A DNA stretch of 50,566 nt from Phycisphaeraceae bacterium (GTDB lineage: Bacteria > Planctomycetota > Phycisphaerae > Phycisphaerales > Phycisphaeraceae): positions 1-50,566 of the forward strand of contig JAJDCX010000091.1 of NCBI GenBank assembly GCA_029260615.1, in the 5' to 3' direction. Position numbers and translations under genes: made by a program. Under the pieces are notes generated by a model. That model had not been told where the DNA came from, did no database searches, and saw only the letters and a list, made by a program, of their open reading frames with translations. Each line of letters opens with the position of its first letter. Positions within the stretch are counted from its first letter, which is position 1. Below, piece by piece: positions 1 to 8,615 of the stretch.

Positions 1-1106
1 GCATCGCGCTTGCGGGTCATCAGTGAGTTCGCAGCATCGGCAATCGGGTGCCCCGGGCCGTTTTTGGTAGCAGATGCGGGCTCGGCTTCGTGTTCGACCT
101 CGTCAAACGTCGTGTAGTTCAACCCCAGGTCCTTGAGCATCTGGTGGTCGTCCTTGGGGCTTCGCCCGAAGGTTGTGAGGTAGTTGCCGATCAGGAAGCT
201 GGACCCGCCGGCATAAAATATCCAGCTCTGCATATCACGCAGGATCTTCTCTCGGCCGCCGGCGATTTTCAACTCACGGTCCGGCAAAATAAACCTGAAC
301 ACCGCAATAATCTGCAGCGCTTCCATCGGCTCAAGCGGTTCGGTCTTGTCGTAGATCGGCGTGCCCTGGATCGCGTTTAAGAAATTGATCGGGACGACGT
401 CCGCGCCAAGTTCTCTTAGCTCAAAAGCGACATCGAGTCGGTCCTGCCAGACCTCCCCCATCCCGAAGATCCCGCCCGAGCAGATCGACAGCCCCGCGGA
501 CTTGGCGGCTTGGATCGTGCGCTTGCGGTCGGCGTAGGTGTGGGTACTGACAACGTTGGGGAAAAACCGTTCGCTGGTTTCCAGGTTGTGGTTGACTCGC
601 TTCACGCCCATCGCCTTGAGGCGTTTGGCCTGTGCTTCGGTCAGCTCCCCAAGCGTCGCACACGGGCGTATCTCGCCTTGCTCGACGGTCTTCTTAAAGA
701 ACGGTTCCAGCCAGTCCAGCTCCCGATCGGTCGGGCCCCGCCCCGAGTTGACGATCCCGAAGCTGGAGGCGCCGTTCTTCAACGCCTCATCGGCGGCGGC
801 GGACATCTGCTCAACCGACATCTTCTCCGGGCTGACGTGGGTCTGGTGGTGTTTGGATTGCGAGCAATAGCCGCAGTCTTCGCTACACGCCCCGACTTTG
901 CCGGTGACGATGGAGCAGAACTTGACCTGCGGGCCGACGAATCGGATGCGGATCTTGTTGGCCCAGTAGAAAAGGTCGTAGAGCTCGTCCCCGCTTGCCC
1001 GGGTCAGGGCCAGCGCATCATCTCGTGAGATGGGCTCGCCGCCGAGAACCCGCTGCGCGATCTTGGCGATGCGGTCGGTTACCGGCTGGGTGTGTGTCTG
1101 AATCAT
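1..1106 (-). CDS. bioB: Biotin synthase, 3' end outside window
   Basis: Radical-SAM enzyme that inserts sulfur into dethiobiotin, the last step of biotin synthesis. The minus strand reads open from an ATG at 1106 down to the window edge, giving about 368 residues with no stop, so the C-terminus is missing here. The radical-SAM cluster motif C-x3-C-x2-C (CSEDCGYC) lies at residues 74-81. It is followed by SQSKHHQTHVSPE, by NHNLETSERFFP, and by the GGREK-type stretch and the late YLTTFGRSPKDD region, all in BioB order. The length already visible slightly exceeds most family members, so little is likely to be missing. A gap of 66 bases separates its start from the next gene. The partner gene bioA lies 20 kb away. 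Confidence 0.95.
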   Translation of the reverse strand, partial: MIQTHTQPVTDRIAKIAQRVLGGEPISRDDALALTRASGDELYDLFYWANKIRIRFVGPQVKFCSIVTGKVGACSEDCGYCSQSKHHQTHVSPEKMSVEQMSAAADEALKNGASSFGIVNSGRGPTDRELDWLEPFFKKTVEQGEIRPCATLGELTEAQAKRLKAMGVKRVNHNLETSERFFPNVVSTHTYADRKRTIQAAKSAGLSICSGGIFGMGEVWQDRLDVAFELRELGADVVPINFLNAIQGTPIYDKTEPLEPMEALQIIAVFRFILPDRELKIAGGREKILRDMQSWIFYAGGSSFLIGNYLTTFGRSPKDDHQMLKDLGLNYTTFDEVEHEAEPASATKNGPGHPIADAANSLMTRKRD

Positions 1107-1172
1107 TCGGCGATCATCCCTGATACGCGTCGTCTATCACCCCCCCCACGGGTGGGTCACATCGTTGGTAGG

Positions 1173-1502
1173 TCAGCGTCCGCTGCGGCCACCGTCATTA
1201 TCCCCACCACCACTACCACTGCGGCTAAATAGGTCAGCGAGGTCAGCGCTGCCCGACAGTTCGATGCGCTTCCGCGCCAGATCCAGCCTGTAGATCAACA
1301 GGCGGTCCGTGGCGTTGTTGATGATAAACAACGACTCCTCGTTTGACCGGGTCTTGGCGGTCAAGAGCGTGAAGTTGTTGCGTGAGATCACCATCGAGGC
1401 CTGGGCGTTGTTGGGCATCGACGAGACCTGCACCAGCAGCAGGCCGGCGAGGATAAAGGCCGAGGCGATCAGACCAAAGCAGGCGGTTTCGGTTCGGGTC
1501 AT
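1173..1502 (-). CDS. Small membrane-anchored protein, unknown function
   Basis: A 109-residue protein with one hydrophobic segment near the N-terminus (about residues 7-28), a polar domain of about 60 residues, and a glycine/serine/arginine-rich tail (SGSGGGDNDGGRSGR). I chose the ATG at 1502, preceded by GGGAGA at good distance; a start at 1544 would add 14 residues without a clear binding site. The core pattern (NNATDRLLIYRLDLARKRIELSGS) resembles that of the next gene (YVIDMRSGRVAAIMFNGS). The two are probably distant paralogues, both anchored at the membrane with the domain outside. Function unknown. Confidence 0.7.
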   Translation of the reverse strand: MTRTETACFGLIASAFILAGLLLVQVSSMPNNAQASMVISRNNFTLLTAKTRSNEESLFIINNATDRLLIYRLDLARKRIELSGSADLADLFSRSGSGGGDNDGGRSGR

Positions 1503-1564
1503 ATCGAGTCTCCCGATATCAGGGTAATTAAGTGTGTCAGGCAATGCGGGGGCGGGGCCGGGTA

Positions 1565-1861
1565 TTAACGCGATTTTGCCGGGCGGGTCGTGTCTTCGGA
1601 GACGTTGCGGCCTGCGACGAATTCGAGATTACCGTTCGACCCGTTGAACATGATGGCTGCGACACGGCCGGACCGCATGTCGATGACATAGACAGCGGCC
1701 TGGGCGTCCCGACCGGTGACGTTCCCAGCGATCATCAGGTATTCACCACCACCGCCGCCAAACTGCGCCGATGCCGGTTCGGGGCTGAACGCCGCGACCA
1801 CCAGCGACGCAAGCAGCACCGCGTTTATCAGGATCAGGCCCGCCAGTGAGCGTCTGTTCAT
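1565..1861 (-). CDS. Small secreted or membrane-anchored protein, unknown function
   Basis: A 98-residue protein with an N-terminal signal or anchor (about residues 7-25, LAGLILINAVLLASLVVAAF), a glycine run (FGGGGGEY), and a short domain (YLMIAGNVTGRDAQAAVYVI) that seems to be one blade-like repeat unit. The start at 1861 has an AAGGAGTTA-type ribosome binding site just upstream. It precedes the gene ending at 1173 on the same strand with a gap of 62 bases, so the two are likely one transcript. I recall similar small proteins from planctomycetes but know of no assigned role. Confidence 0.7.
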   Translation of the reverse strand: MNRRSLAGLILINAVLLASLVVAAFSPEPASAQFGGGGGEYLMIAGNVTGRDAQAAVYVIDMRSGRVAAIMFNGSNGNLEFVAGRNVSEDTTRPAKSR

Positions 1862-1928
1862 GGCTAACTCCTTAATAGCTTTTCGGCACCCGGTCGCCCG
1901 GGTCCGGTGTCAGGTCAAACAAGCACAG

Positions 1929-2129
1929 TCAGTCCTGATGGCTTCGCTTGGAACTCATCAAACTGCCTACGGCGATCAACATTATGAGGAAGAACGTCAC
2001 CAGGATCGCGACCCAAGGCTGGGCCATCAACTGTTTAGACGCGGTTGCCTTGGTCGCGTCCTGCGCCAGCACGGGCAGGGCCGTGAGCAAAAGCGTCAGA
2101 ACTGCGGTGGGCAAAGGTATCCATCTCAT
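1929..2129 (-). CDS. Small two-helix membrane protein with signal peptide
   Basis: A 66-residue protein starting MRWIPLPTAVLTLLL with a signal-like segment ending near PVLAQDA, a short hydrophilic linker, and one transmembrane helix (WVAILVTFFLIMLIAVGSLM) followed by a basic tail (SSKRSHQD). A longer reading from 2228 exists, but its first 33 residues look non-coding. The gene lies upstream of the two small membrane proteins ending at 1173 and 1565, on the same strand and with the same topology, so a three-gene operon is likely. No family recognised. Confidence 0.65.
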   Translation of the reverse strand: MRWIPLPTAVLTLLLTALPVLAQDATKATASKQLMAQPWVAILVTFFLIMLIAVGSLMSSKRSHQD

Positions 2130-2251
2130 GACAGAATATGATAGGCGGGAGTCGGCGGCATGTAAATGGAGACAAGAATCGGGGGCTGGGCCGGCGGGTC
2201 TGTTAAGGTGGGTATTCACCGCTGGCAAGCAGCAGCAGCAGGAGACTGACG

Positions 2252-2989
2252 ATGAGCATCACGGCCTGGGGACTATGGCTGGCGGGGGCGTACCTGATGG
2301 GCTCGGTCCCGTTTGGGCTGTTGATCGGCCTGGCGAAAGGGATCGACATCCGATCCGCCGGCAGCGGCAACGTCGGCGCGACCAACGCCGGGCGGGTCCT
2401 TGGGCGGGGCTGGGGGCTGTTCTGTTTCGTCTTGGATGTCTGCAAAGGGCTCGCCCCCACGCTGGGCTACGGCCTGTGCTTCGGCCTCGCGGGGATGGAC
2501 CCGGGGATAACACAGGGGGGCCAACCGGGAGCAATACCGGGGGTGACACTCGGGGTTGAATCTTCACCCGAGCTGGGCGGCACACTTGCGGCGCTTGGCT
2601 GGATGACGGTGGCGTCGGCGGCGGTGTTCGGGCATGTGTTCCCGGTGTGGTTGAAATTCAAAGGCGGCAAAGGCGCCGCCACCGGGTTGGGGGTGCTGCT
2701 TGGTTTCTGGCCGGTGCTTACGTTGCCGGGCATCGCATCGGGACTGCTGTGGGGCACCATCGCCAAACGCACCGGGTACGTCAGCCTCGCAAGCATCGCG
2801 GCCGCCGGTTCGCTGCCGGCACTGGCACTGGTCAGTGGGCTGTTTTGGAGCAGAAAGCCTGGGGAGATAGCCGTGTATGTCGGCGTGTCCATCGTGCTGG
2901 CACTCTTGATCGCTGTGCGCCACCGCAACAACATCCAACGCCTCCGTGCCGGGACCGAACCCAAGGCCGGGTGGACTCAAAAAGAGTAA
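2252..2989 (+). CDS. plsY: Glycerol-3-phosphate acyltransferase PlsY
   Basis: Integral membrane enzyme that transfers the acyl group from acyl phosphate to sn-glycerol 3-phosphate, the first step of phospholipid synthesis. The 245 residues show the three PlsY motifs: GSGNVGATNAGR (about 37-48), HVFPVWLKFKGGKGAATG (about 130-148) and RHRNNIQRLRAGTE near the C-terminus, set among hydrophobic helices. The family is usually about 200 residues long. The excess is mostly a glycine/proline-rich stretch at about 80-110 (for example PGITQGGQPGAIPGV) between motifs 1 and 2, encoded by CCGGGG-rich DNA (see findings). A good GAGGA-like ribosome binding site is not obvious; GGAGAC lies 8 bases before the ATG. 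Confidence 0.95.
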   Translation: MSITAWGLWLAGAYLMGSVPFGLLIGLAKGIDIRSAGSGNVGATNAGRVLGRGWGLFCFVLDVCKGLAPTLGYGLCFGLAGMDPGITQGGQPGAIPGVTLGVESSPELGGTLAALGWMTVASAAVFGHVFPVWLKFKGGKGAATGLGVLLGFWPVLTLPGIASGLLWGTIAKRTGYVSLASIAAAGSLPALALVSGLFWSRKPGEIAVYVGVSIVLALLIAVRHRNNIQRLRAGTEPKAGWTQKE

Positions 2990-2995
2990 TCAGAC

Positions 2996-3745
2996 ATGAC
3001 TCCATCTGAAGACTCAAACACAATTGCGGGCCGCATACAAATGCAGTTCCCCCAGTTAGCGGAGAGCATCAAACGTTGGGAGTCCCGCATATCTTTCGAG
3101 TTCATCGAACCGAGGTCTGCAGAGATAATCGGAGACCTCGAATCTGATTTGGAAGTAGCACTGCCCGAATCCTATAAGCGGTTCCTGCAGCTAACCTCCG
3201 AGATGAGGACGCGTGACTGGACCGTCCGCATCGGATACTTTCACTTCTACCACGACAGCGGCCCCGGCAAGGGGATGCTGTGCTTCGGGGACTTTTTCAT
3301 GTTGGCGGACGGCGATCAGGTCTTGTTCGACACGACGCGAGACCCCACCGACGGCGAATACGCGGTGATGTACTACGCTCACGAGGCCAGCCCCCCACGC
3401 ATCACCAAACTCGCGGACTCGTTCCCCCAGTTCCTCGGCGAGTTCATGGACTATGAAGACTGGGGAGAGTACGAAGAAGACGAAGAGTTTGAGCCGGGTT
3501 TCCAAATACCCTCGTGGATAAGCCGTGTTTCGGCCGGTTTCGCATCGCTTGTGTGCCTGATACTCTTGGTCACCTGTTTGATAGCCCTCATCCGCGGGTT
3601 TACCTGGAACGTGAAAATGGTCTACACGATCATCATCATGCCCACCTTCCTTGCGTGGATGGGGTTTTATTTCGGTGTCTTTGCCCTCACGGGCATCGAC
3701 CCGCATCAACTGTATGAACGATGGAAATATAGAAGTGGATCGTAG
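2996..3745 (+). CDS. SMI1/KNR4-family protein with C-terminal membrane helices
   Basis: A 249-residue protein starting 7 bases after plsY. The N-terminal 165 residues match the SMI1/KNR4 (SUKH) pattern: an early helix, then the L-P-x-S-Y-K-x-F-L turn (ALPESYKRFLQL), aromatic strands (FHFYHDSGPGKGMLCFGDF) and an acidic end (YEDWGEYEEDEEFE). Two hydrophobic segments follow (about 175-198 and 207-228). SUKH proteins often serve as immunity proteins or as adaptors. The membrane anchor and the lack of any toxin gene nearby make a simple immunity role unproven. It ends close to a minus-strand terminator. Confidence 0.75.
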   Translation: MTPSEDSNTIAGRIQMQFPQLAESIKRWESRISFEFIEPRSAEIIGDLESDLEVALPESYKRFLQLTSEMRTRDWTVRIGYFHFYHDSGPGKGMLCFGDFFMLADGDQVLFDTTRDPTDGEYAVMYYAHEASPPRITKLADSFPQFLGEFMDYEDWGEYEEDEEFEPGFQIPSWISRVSAGFASLVCLILLVTCLIALIRGFTWNVKMVYTIIIMPTFLAWMGFYFGVFALTGIDPHQLYERWKYRSGS

Positions 3746-3797
3746 ACCAAGTATGCACCTGAACACCCCGACTACGGCGAACACGATCCATTAAAAA

Positions 3798-3824
3798 ACC
3801 CGGCCAACGCGAGGTCGGCCGGGT
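3798..3824 (-). terminator. Rho-independent terminator for the lipoprotein gene
   Basis: Perfect 8-bp stem ACCCGGCC/GGCCGGGT with an 11-base loop. On the minus strand it is followed by a run of six T. It sits 39 bases beyond the stop of the minus-strand gene at 3863. Confidence 0.8.
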
Positions 3825-3862
3825 CATCAAAGTAATACATAGCTTATCGGGAGCAGGCGTGA

Positions 3863-4327
3863 CTACTTGCCGTCACTGTCACCCTCTTCATCGTCGCCCT
3901 CTTCACCGTCGTCTTCGTCTTCATCATCGCCGTCTTCTTCTTCGTAGGTCGGGATACCCAACTCTTCCTTGATCTCGTTAAGGATGGTCAGGCTCAGATC
4001 GGCGTCACCGACCCTGCCAACGCGGATGAAGACCTCGCTGACGTTTTCGCCGATCTTCGTGCTATCAACGCGGACCTTTACGTCCTGCGCCGTGCGAGCG
4101 ACGATCCGGCCATCGATCGAGGTCGAGGTGGAGTTGATGATAATCAGGTCCATGGCCCCGAGCACCTCGTTGGCGGCCTCGGTCACGGCGGCGGGGCTCG
4201 CGGCAAGGACCGCCTTGATCGTCCCGACACGGTTGGTCACCCCGGGCTGTTCGGTCTTGCAGCCACCTGCCAACAACAGGCAAACCACCAGCATCCCACA
4301 CCATACCCGGCTCTTCGTTGCGATCAT
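3863..4327 (-). CDS. Small lipoprotein, DUF3568-like, acidic tail
   Basis: A 154-residue exported lipoprotein. The start at 4327 (MIATKSRVW) is chosen because AGGAG lies 7 bases upstream; the reading frame is open to 4477 but without such a site. The signal peptide ends in a lipobox (LLLAGGC), so Cys 23 would be lipidated. The folded part of about 95 residues alternates strands and helices (AVTEAANEVLGAMDL, then STSIDGRIVARTAQDVKVRV). This resembles the DUF3568 lipoproteins, an assignment made from memory. The last 30 residues are almost all Glu, Asp and Gly. It is followed by a strong terminator, so it is probably monocistronic. Confidence 0.75.
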   Translation of the reverse strand: MIATKSRVWCGMLVVCLLLAGGCKTEQPGVTNRVGTIKAVLAASPAAVTEAANEVLGAMDLIIINSTSTSIDGRIVARTAQDVKVRVDSTKIGENVSEVFIRVGRVGDADLSLTILNEIKEELGIPTYEEEDGDDEDEDDGEEGDDEEGDSDGK

Positions 4328-4359
4328 CGCAGGTCTCCTAAATCTGATTGAAAGTGAAT

Positions 4360-4478
4360 CGGTCACACCCCGGCACCCCCCCCGGTGCCCCCCGGTGCCC
4401 AAAGATGCCCTAGTGTCCATGACACATCCCCGGAGTATACCACCCTCTGGCTTCCCCCGAACTTCCCCCGGACCCAAC
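4360..4478. repeat. C-rich low-complexity intergenic stretch
   Basis: Between the lipoprotein start and the zinc-ribbon gene the plus strand carries repeated short units of the type CCCCGG plus 2-5 other bases (CACCCCGGCACC, CCCCCGGTGCCC twice, TTCCCCCGAAC, TTCCCCCGGAC). No gene was seen here. Similar runs occur at 12490-12530 and 46380-46435 and, in frame, inside plsY and rsgA. Confidence 0.55.
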
Positions 4479-4488
4479 CGCCTGCTTT

Positions 4489-4824
4489 TTATAAACGACG
4501 TAGCGACAGCCCGGTGACCACCGCGCTAGCCAGCAACAATAGCGACACCACGCTGGTCATGACCAACGCCCTGGCATTGCCAGACTTCCACGAAAACAAC
4601 GCACCCACCCCCAGAATAATCAACGCGAAAAAAATAAGCCCCAGCGTTTGAAACAGCCGGACGACCCAGTCGCCACGCTTGTGCTTATCCATCCCCCGGT
4701 TGGCGATCCCCTCCCCCGACCAGGCGTCGAAGTAACTGCCGCACTCCGGGCACGGCCCCTGGTTCTCCAGCCCGGTCAGGTCGTAACCGCATCCCCCACA
4801 TGACTTGCCCGTGATCTTGCTCAT
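4489..4824 (-). CDS. Zinc-ribbon membrane protein (CGYDL type)
   Basis: A 111-residue protein with an N-terminal zinc ribbon, C-G-G-C-G-Y-D-L and later C-P-E-C-G (residues about 9-31), then two transmembrane helices (about 58-78 and 88-106). The ATG at 4824 is chosen; a GTG one codon earlier is also possible. This ribbon followed by or following membrane helices is common in planctomycetes, and a second copy sits at the C-terminus of the membrane protein at 36209. Role unknown; the ribbon probably faces the cytoplasm. Confidence 0.75.
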   Translation of the reverse strand: MSKITGKSCGGCGYDLTGLENQGPCPECGSYFDAWSGEGIANRGMDKHKRGDWVVRLFQTLGLIFFALIILGVGALFSWKSGNARALVMTSVVSLLLLASAVVTGLSLRRL

Positions 4825-5017
4825 CACACATATCTAACACCATCCGCCCCGCCGAAGCAACGCCACGCACGGAAGTCAGAATCGTCTACAATCCCGCCTA
4901 CCTGCTGGCAGCAACGGTAAAATCGCTGCCCAGGCCCGGCCGAGATCACGGACGAAGTCGGCCCGAGACACGGAACTCCCACCCACGATTAACCTGTTTT
5001 TGACGAGAACTCACACC

Positions 5018-6646
5018 ATGCCCTCGAATCCTAAACCCGTCGTGCTGATTGTCCGCGACGGCTGGGGGAACAACCCCCATCCTGAACACGACGCTTTCAA
5101 CGCGATCAAGCTCCCCGACACCCCCTGCAACGACGCCCTGATCGCCCGGTATCCTCACACCCAGATCCACACCAGTGGGCAAGATGTCGGCCTGCCCGAC
5201 GACACCATGGGCAACTCCGAGGTCGGGCATCAGAACATCGGTGCCGGCCGGATCGTCTACCAGGAATCCGTCCGCATCAGTAACGCCATCGAGGACGGCT
5301 CGTTCTTCAAGAACGATGTCATCAACGCCGCCATCGACCGCGCCAAAGCCAACGACGCCACGGTCCACCTCATGGGCATCGCCTCCGACGCCGGGGTGCA
5401 CGGCCTGATGGACCACCTCTACGCATGCCTGCAAGCCTGCAACCACCGCGGCCAAACCCACGTCGCCCTGCATTTGTTTACCGACGGGCGAGACACCGGC
5501 CCCTTCACCGGGATCAACTTCATCAAGCAGATCGAAGAGCAATGCGAGGAGATCGGCGTCGGCTGGATCGCGTCGATCTGCGGGCGGTACTACGCCATGG
5601 ACCGCGACAATCGCTGGGAGCGTGTCAGCCAGGCCTACAACCTGCTCACCGGGCGAACAGAGGAAACCGGGGGCGCACCGGAGTTCGATACCGCTGAAGA
5701 AGCCCTCCAGGACTATTACGACAACCCCACCAACGACAGCCAGCAGGGCGACGAGTTCATCACCCCCCGCCTGGTCGGCGACCCCGACCCGGTGAAGGAC
5801 GGCGACACCGTGATCTTCTACAACTACCGAGGCGACCGCCCACGGGAGATCACACGCGCCTTTGTCATGGACGAGTTCTACGGCCAGGTCGCAGCGTCAC
5901 CTGACTCCGGCGAAAAAGGTTTCGACCGTGGCGACAAGCTCGACCTGGCTTACGTCACCATGACCGCCTACCAGGAAGAGCTCAACGCGATGGTCAACGT
6001 CGCCTATCCCAAGGCGGCGAAGATGGAAAACACCGGCGGGGCCTACCTCGCGGCGTTGGGTAAGACCCAGTTCCGTTGTGCGGAGACCGAGAAGTTTCCG
6101 CATGTGACGTTCTTCTTTAACGACTACCGAGAAGAGCCTTTCCCCGGCGAGTCCCGGGAGATGGCGCAGTCGCCCAAGGTGGCTACCTATGACCTTCAGC
6201 CGGAGATGAGCGCTCAGGAGATATGCGATCTGGTGCTTGGGCGGATCAATGCCGACGACGGCGAAGACATGATTATCGTTAACTTCGCTAACGGCGACAT
6301 GGTCGGGCACACCGGCAAACTCGACGCGGCGATCAAGGCAGTGCAGGTCGTGGATGGATGTGTCAGCAAGATCGTTGACGCCACAATCGCCAAGGGCGGC
6401 AAGCTGATTGTGACCGCTGACCACGGCAACGCGGAGCAGATGTTCGACCCGGAAACCAATGCACCGCACACCGCGCATACTTTGTATGACGTTGACTGCA
6501 TCATTGTCGATGACGACCTGACGACTGATACGCCGATGCGTGCGGGTGGACGGCTGGCGGATGTGTTCCCCACCGCGCTGGATCTGATGGGCCTTGATAA
6601 GCCCGTGGAGATGACGGGCGTGAGTCTCTTAGAGCTTGACGGATGA
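5018..6646 (+). CDS. gpmI: 2,3-bisphosphoglycerate-independent phosphoglycerate mutase
   Basis: Glycolytic enzyme that interconverts 3- and 2-phosphoglycerate using Mn ions and a phosphoserine intermediate. The 542-residue length is close to the family norm. Visible motifs are VVLIVRDGWGNN (metal Asp 14), the nucleophile Ser 67 in TMGNSEVGHQNIGAGR, HLFTDGRDT, NYRGDRPREI, and the late metal-binding stretches NFANGDMVGHTG and VTADHGNAEQM. The ATG at 5018 is preferred over a TTG at 5000 because homology begins right after it. The stop overlaps the start of the next gene by four bases (ATGA), so the two are co-translated. Confidence 0.96.
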   Translation: MPSNPKPVVLIVRDGWGNNPHPEHDAFNAIKLPDTPCNDALIARYPHTQIHTSGQDVGLPDDTMGNSEVGHQNIGAGRIVYQESVRISNAIEDGSFFKNDVINAAIDRAKANDATVHLMGIASDAGVHGLMDHLYACLQACNHRGQTHVALHLFTDGRDTGPFTGINFIKQIEEQCEEIGVGWIASICGRYYAMDRDNRWERVSQAYNLLTGRTEETGGAPEFDTAEEALQDYYDNPTNDSQQGDEFITPRLVGDPDPVKDGDTVIFYNYRGDRPREITRAFVMDEFYGQVAASPDSGEKGFDRGDKLDLAYVTMTAYQEELNAMVNVAYPKAAKMENTGGAYLAALGKTQFRCAETEKFPHVTFFFNDYREEPFPGESREMAQSPKVATYDLQPEMSAQEICDLVLGRINADDGEDMIIVNFANGDMVGHTGKLDAAIKAVQVVDGCVSKIVDATIAKGGKLIVTADHGNAEQMFDPETNAPHTAHTLYDVDCIIVDDDLTTDTPMRAGGRLADVFPTALDLMGLDKPVEMTGVSLLELDG

Positions 6647-7881
6647 ACGACTTTGTCGGCTGGACCCTGATCGGGCTGTGTATCGCCTGGGGCGCACAGG
6701 CGGTCCTGGCGATGGTCGCGCAGAGGAAGTTGGCTAAACAAGCGAAGAACCCGCAGACCGAACGGTTTGCCGCGTACCGCCCCACGGCTGCGTTGATCGT
6801 GCCTTTTAAGGGTGTTGAGCCGGCACTTCAAGGCAACCTCCAGAGTCTATTTACACAGGACTATCCCGACTACCGGGTGATGCTGGTGGTTGAGGATGAG
6901 TCTGACACGGCGTACCCGTTGCTGGTTGACGCGATGGCGCAACACCCCGGGCGTCAGGCGGACATTGTCTTTGCGGGTGTTGCTGGGCCCAACGAGGGGC
7001 AGAAGGTCCACAACCTTTTGGCGGCGCTTGAGAAACTGAAACAGGATGATGCGGGGGAAGAGGTCTGGGTGTTTGCTGATTCGGATGCGGTGCCCGGTGC
7101 TAACTGGATGAGTGAACTGGTCGGGCCGTTGTTGCAGGATCGCACGGCGGTGACGACCGGGTTCCGTTGGTTGATCCCGCAAGCAGCCGAGGGCGCTGAT
7201 GCCCCGTCGTTCGCGTCGAAGATTGCGAGCATTTTAAATAGTTCCACGACCGGGATGATCCGTAACGAGTCGTTTACGCATGCCTGGGGCGGGTCGATGG
7301 CGATGCGTGTGAGTACCGCGGTGGAGGCCGACCTGGTTGGGCGGTGGCGGGGAGCGATCAGTGATGATTACCAGGTGACCCGGATGTGCCGGGAGTTGGG
7401 GAGGCGGGTTTATTTTGTGCCTGAGTGCTTAGTAGCTTCGCCGGTGGATTATGATTTTTCGGGGCTGCGCGACTTTGCGTATCGGCAGTACGTCATTACT
7501 CGGATCCATGCGCCGTTTGTTTTTCTCGCTGCACTGTTTATCAATTCGCTTTATTTTTTGGGGATCGCGTCCGCCCTTACGCTGTTGATTCAGGCATCAA
7601 CGCGGCATCATGTTCACTTTGCGATTGGGGTATTTGTGCTGGTGTTCGTGGCGAACCAGGTGCGTGCGGGTTTTCGGCGGAGCGTGGTTCGGGCTGCGTT
7701 GGGTGAAGAGGTTGCCAATCAGCTCCAGGCGACTTTGATTTTGGATCGCTGGGCGACGCCGGTCTGGCTGGGGATTAATTGGGTGCTGCTCGTGCGAGCG
7801 ATATTTGGCAGGACGATCTGGTGGCGCGATATCCGGTACCGGATGAATGGGCCACAGGATATTGAGCGGCTGGACGGCTGA
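6643..7881 (+). CDS. Membrane glycosyltransferase, family 2/21-like
   Basis: A 412-residue protein with an N-terminal membrane helix (about 4-24), a GT-A catalytic domain and two or three C-terminal helices. Key points are the nucleotide-binding start TAALIVPFKGVEP, the metal-binding DSD (VWVFADSDAVPGANW), the likely catalytic Asp pair in RGAISDDYQVTRMC, and a later R-Q-Y-x-x-T-R replacing the usual Q/R-x-x-R-W. This layout fits ceramide-glucosyltransferase-like (HpnI/GT21) enzymes that add a sugar to a lipid acceptor at the cytoplasmic face. The acceptor cannot be told from sequence. It overlaps gpmI by four bases, though the two functions have no evident link. Confidence 0.85.
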   Translation: MNDFVGWTLIGLCIAWGAQAVLAMVAQRKLAKQAKNPQTERFAAYRPTAALIVPFKGVEPALQGNLQSLFTQDYPDYRVMLVVEDESDTAYPLLVDAMAQHPGRQADIVFAGVAGPNEGQKVHNLLAALEKLKQDDAGEEVWVFADSDAVPGANWMSELVGPLLQDRTAVTTGFRWLIPQAAEGADAPSFASKIASILNSSTTGMIRNESFTHAWGGSMAMRVSTAVEADLVGRWRGAISDDYQVTRMCRELGRRVYFVPECLVASPVDYDFSGLRDFAYRQYVITRIHAPFVFLAALFINSLYFLGIASALTLLIQASTRHHVHFAIGVFVLVFVANQVRAGFRRSVVRAALGEEVANQLQATLILDRWATPVWLGINWVLLVRAIFGRTIWWRDIRYRMNGPQDIERLDG

Positions 7882-7956
7882 CCCACTGCCAAGCCCGTAA
7901 GTAGCAGTGCAAAAGGCTGTGTGGAGCAAGACCGCAGACACAAATTAAATCGAGGT

Positions 7957-8112
7957 CTATTTCATATTCAGCCAGAGCGCGTGGATGACGCCGGGCAGGC
8001 CACCGAACAGGGTCAGTACGATGTTAAGGATGAAGTGAAGGCCAAAGCCCGCGCCCATGTATGCGCCGACCGGGGGGAGGAAGATGCAACAAAGCAGTTT
8101 GACGATACCCAT
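7957..8112 (-). CDS. YqaE/Pmp3-type small membrane protein
   Basis: A 51-residue protein starting MGIVKLLCCIFLPPVGAYMG and ending in ALWLNMK. It has two hydrophobic hairpin helices, the proline pair of the family in IFLPPVG, and the second-half pattern FILNIVLTLFGGLPGVIHAL, all matching YqaE/Pmp3 (UPF0057). These tiny membrane proteins affect membrane potential and salt tolerance in yeast and plants; the bacterial role is less clear. A good AGGAG lies 7 bases before the ATG at 8112. Its coding sequence is too short for a 60-residue cut-off and is easily missed. Confidence 0.9.
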   Translation of the reverse strand: MGIVKLLCCIFLPPVGAYMGAGFGLHFILNIVLTLFGGLPGVIHALWLNMK

Positions 8113-8247
8113 TGTGTCGCTCCTGGTGTCATGTCGGATGTGTCGGACATGATACAGGAACTGGCTGCGGACTCGGTCACGGCACCTCGTCTGTAACTGC
8201 GGCGTCCGGCGTTTGAGAGCGTTAAGGCTGGGCCAACGGCGAATTGT

Positions 8248-8562
8248 CTACCTGTGTTTTTTGGATTTGCCTACCAGTCTGCCGACGGTGCGTTTTACGG
8301 CGTCGGCGGCGTCGGTGATGGCGAGGTAGAGGTCCTCGTGTAGCTTCTTGACGATCACGGGGTCGCTGTGGAAGTCCAGGTCGACCTGTACCTGGCATGA
8401 CTTGTCCACGCCGCCCTTGGGGCCGTTCTCGTCGCGCACGGTGATCGCCACGGCACGCACATGGTCATGGTGCTGGTTCAGTGCCGCAGAGAGGCGGTCA
8501 CGGACGTGCAGGTCGATCGCCTTGGTCATCTCCAAGCCGTCGTGTCGGATAGTCAGGTTCAT
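8248..8562 (-). CDS. hpf: Ribosome hibernation factor, short HPF/RaiA type
   Basis: A 104-residue protein of the HPF/RaiA family, which binds the small subunit at the mRNA/tRNA channel in resting cells. It shows the expected order: MNLTIRHDGLEMTKAIDLHVRDRL, a central strand with CQVQVDLDFHSDPVIVK and the helix EDLYLAITDAADAVKRTVGRL, ending with a basic tail KSKKHR. The C-terminal dimer domain of long HPF is absent, so it would need a separate partner to form 100S ribosomes, if any. AAAGGA sits well upstream of the ATG at 8562. Confidence 0.9.
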   Translation of the reverse strand: MNLTIRHDGLEMTKAIDLHVRDRLSAALNQHHDHVRAVAITVRDENGPKGGVDKSCQVQVDLDFHSDPVIVKKLHEDLYLAITDAADAVKRTVGRLVGKSKKHR

Positions 8563-8615
8563 GGGTAGATCCTTTCTTTTAATAGTACGCAGTGATGTAC
8601 CCGGGGGTTCGGGGG

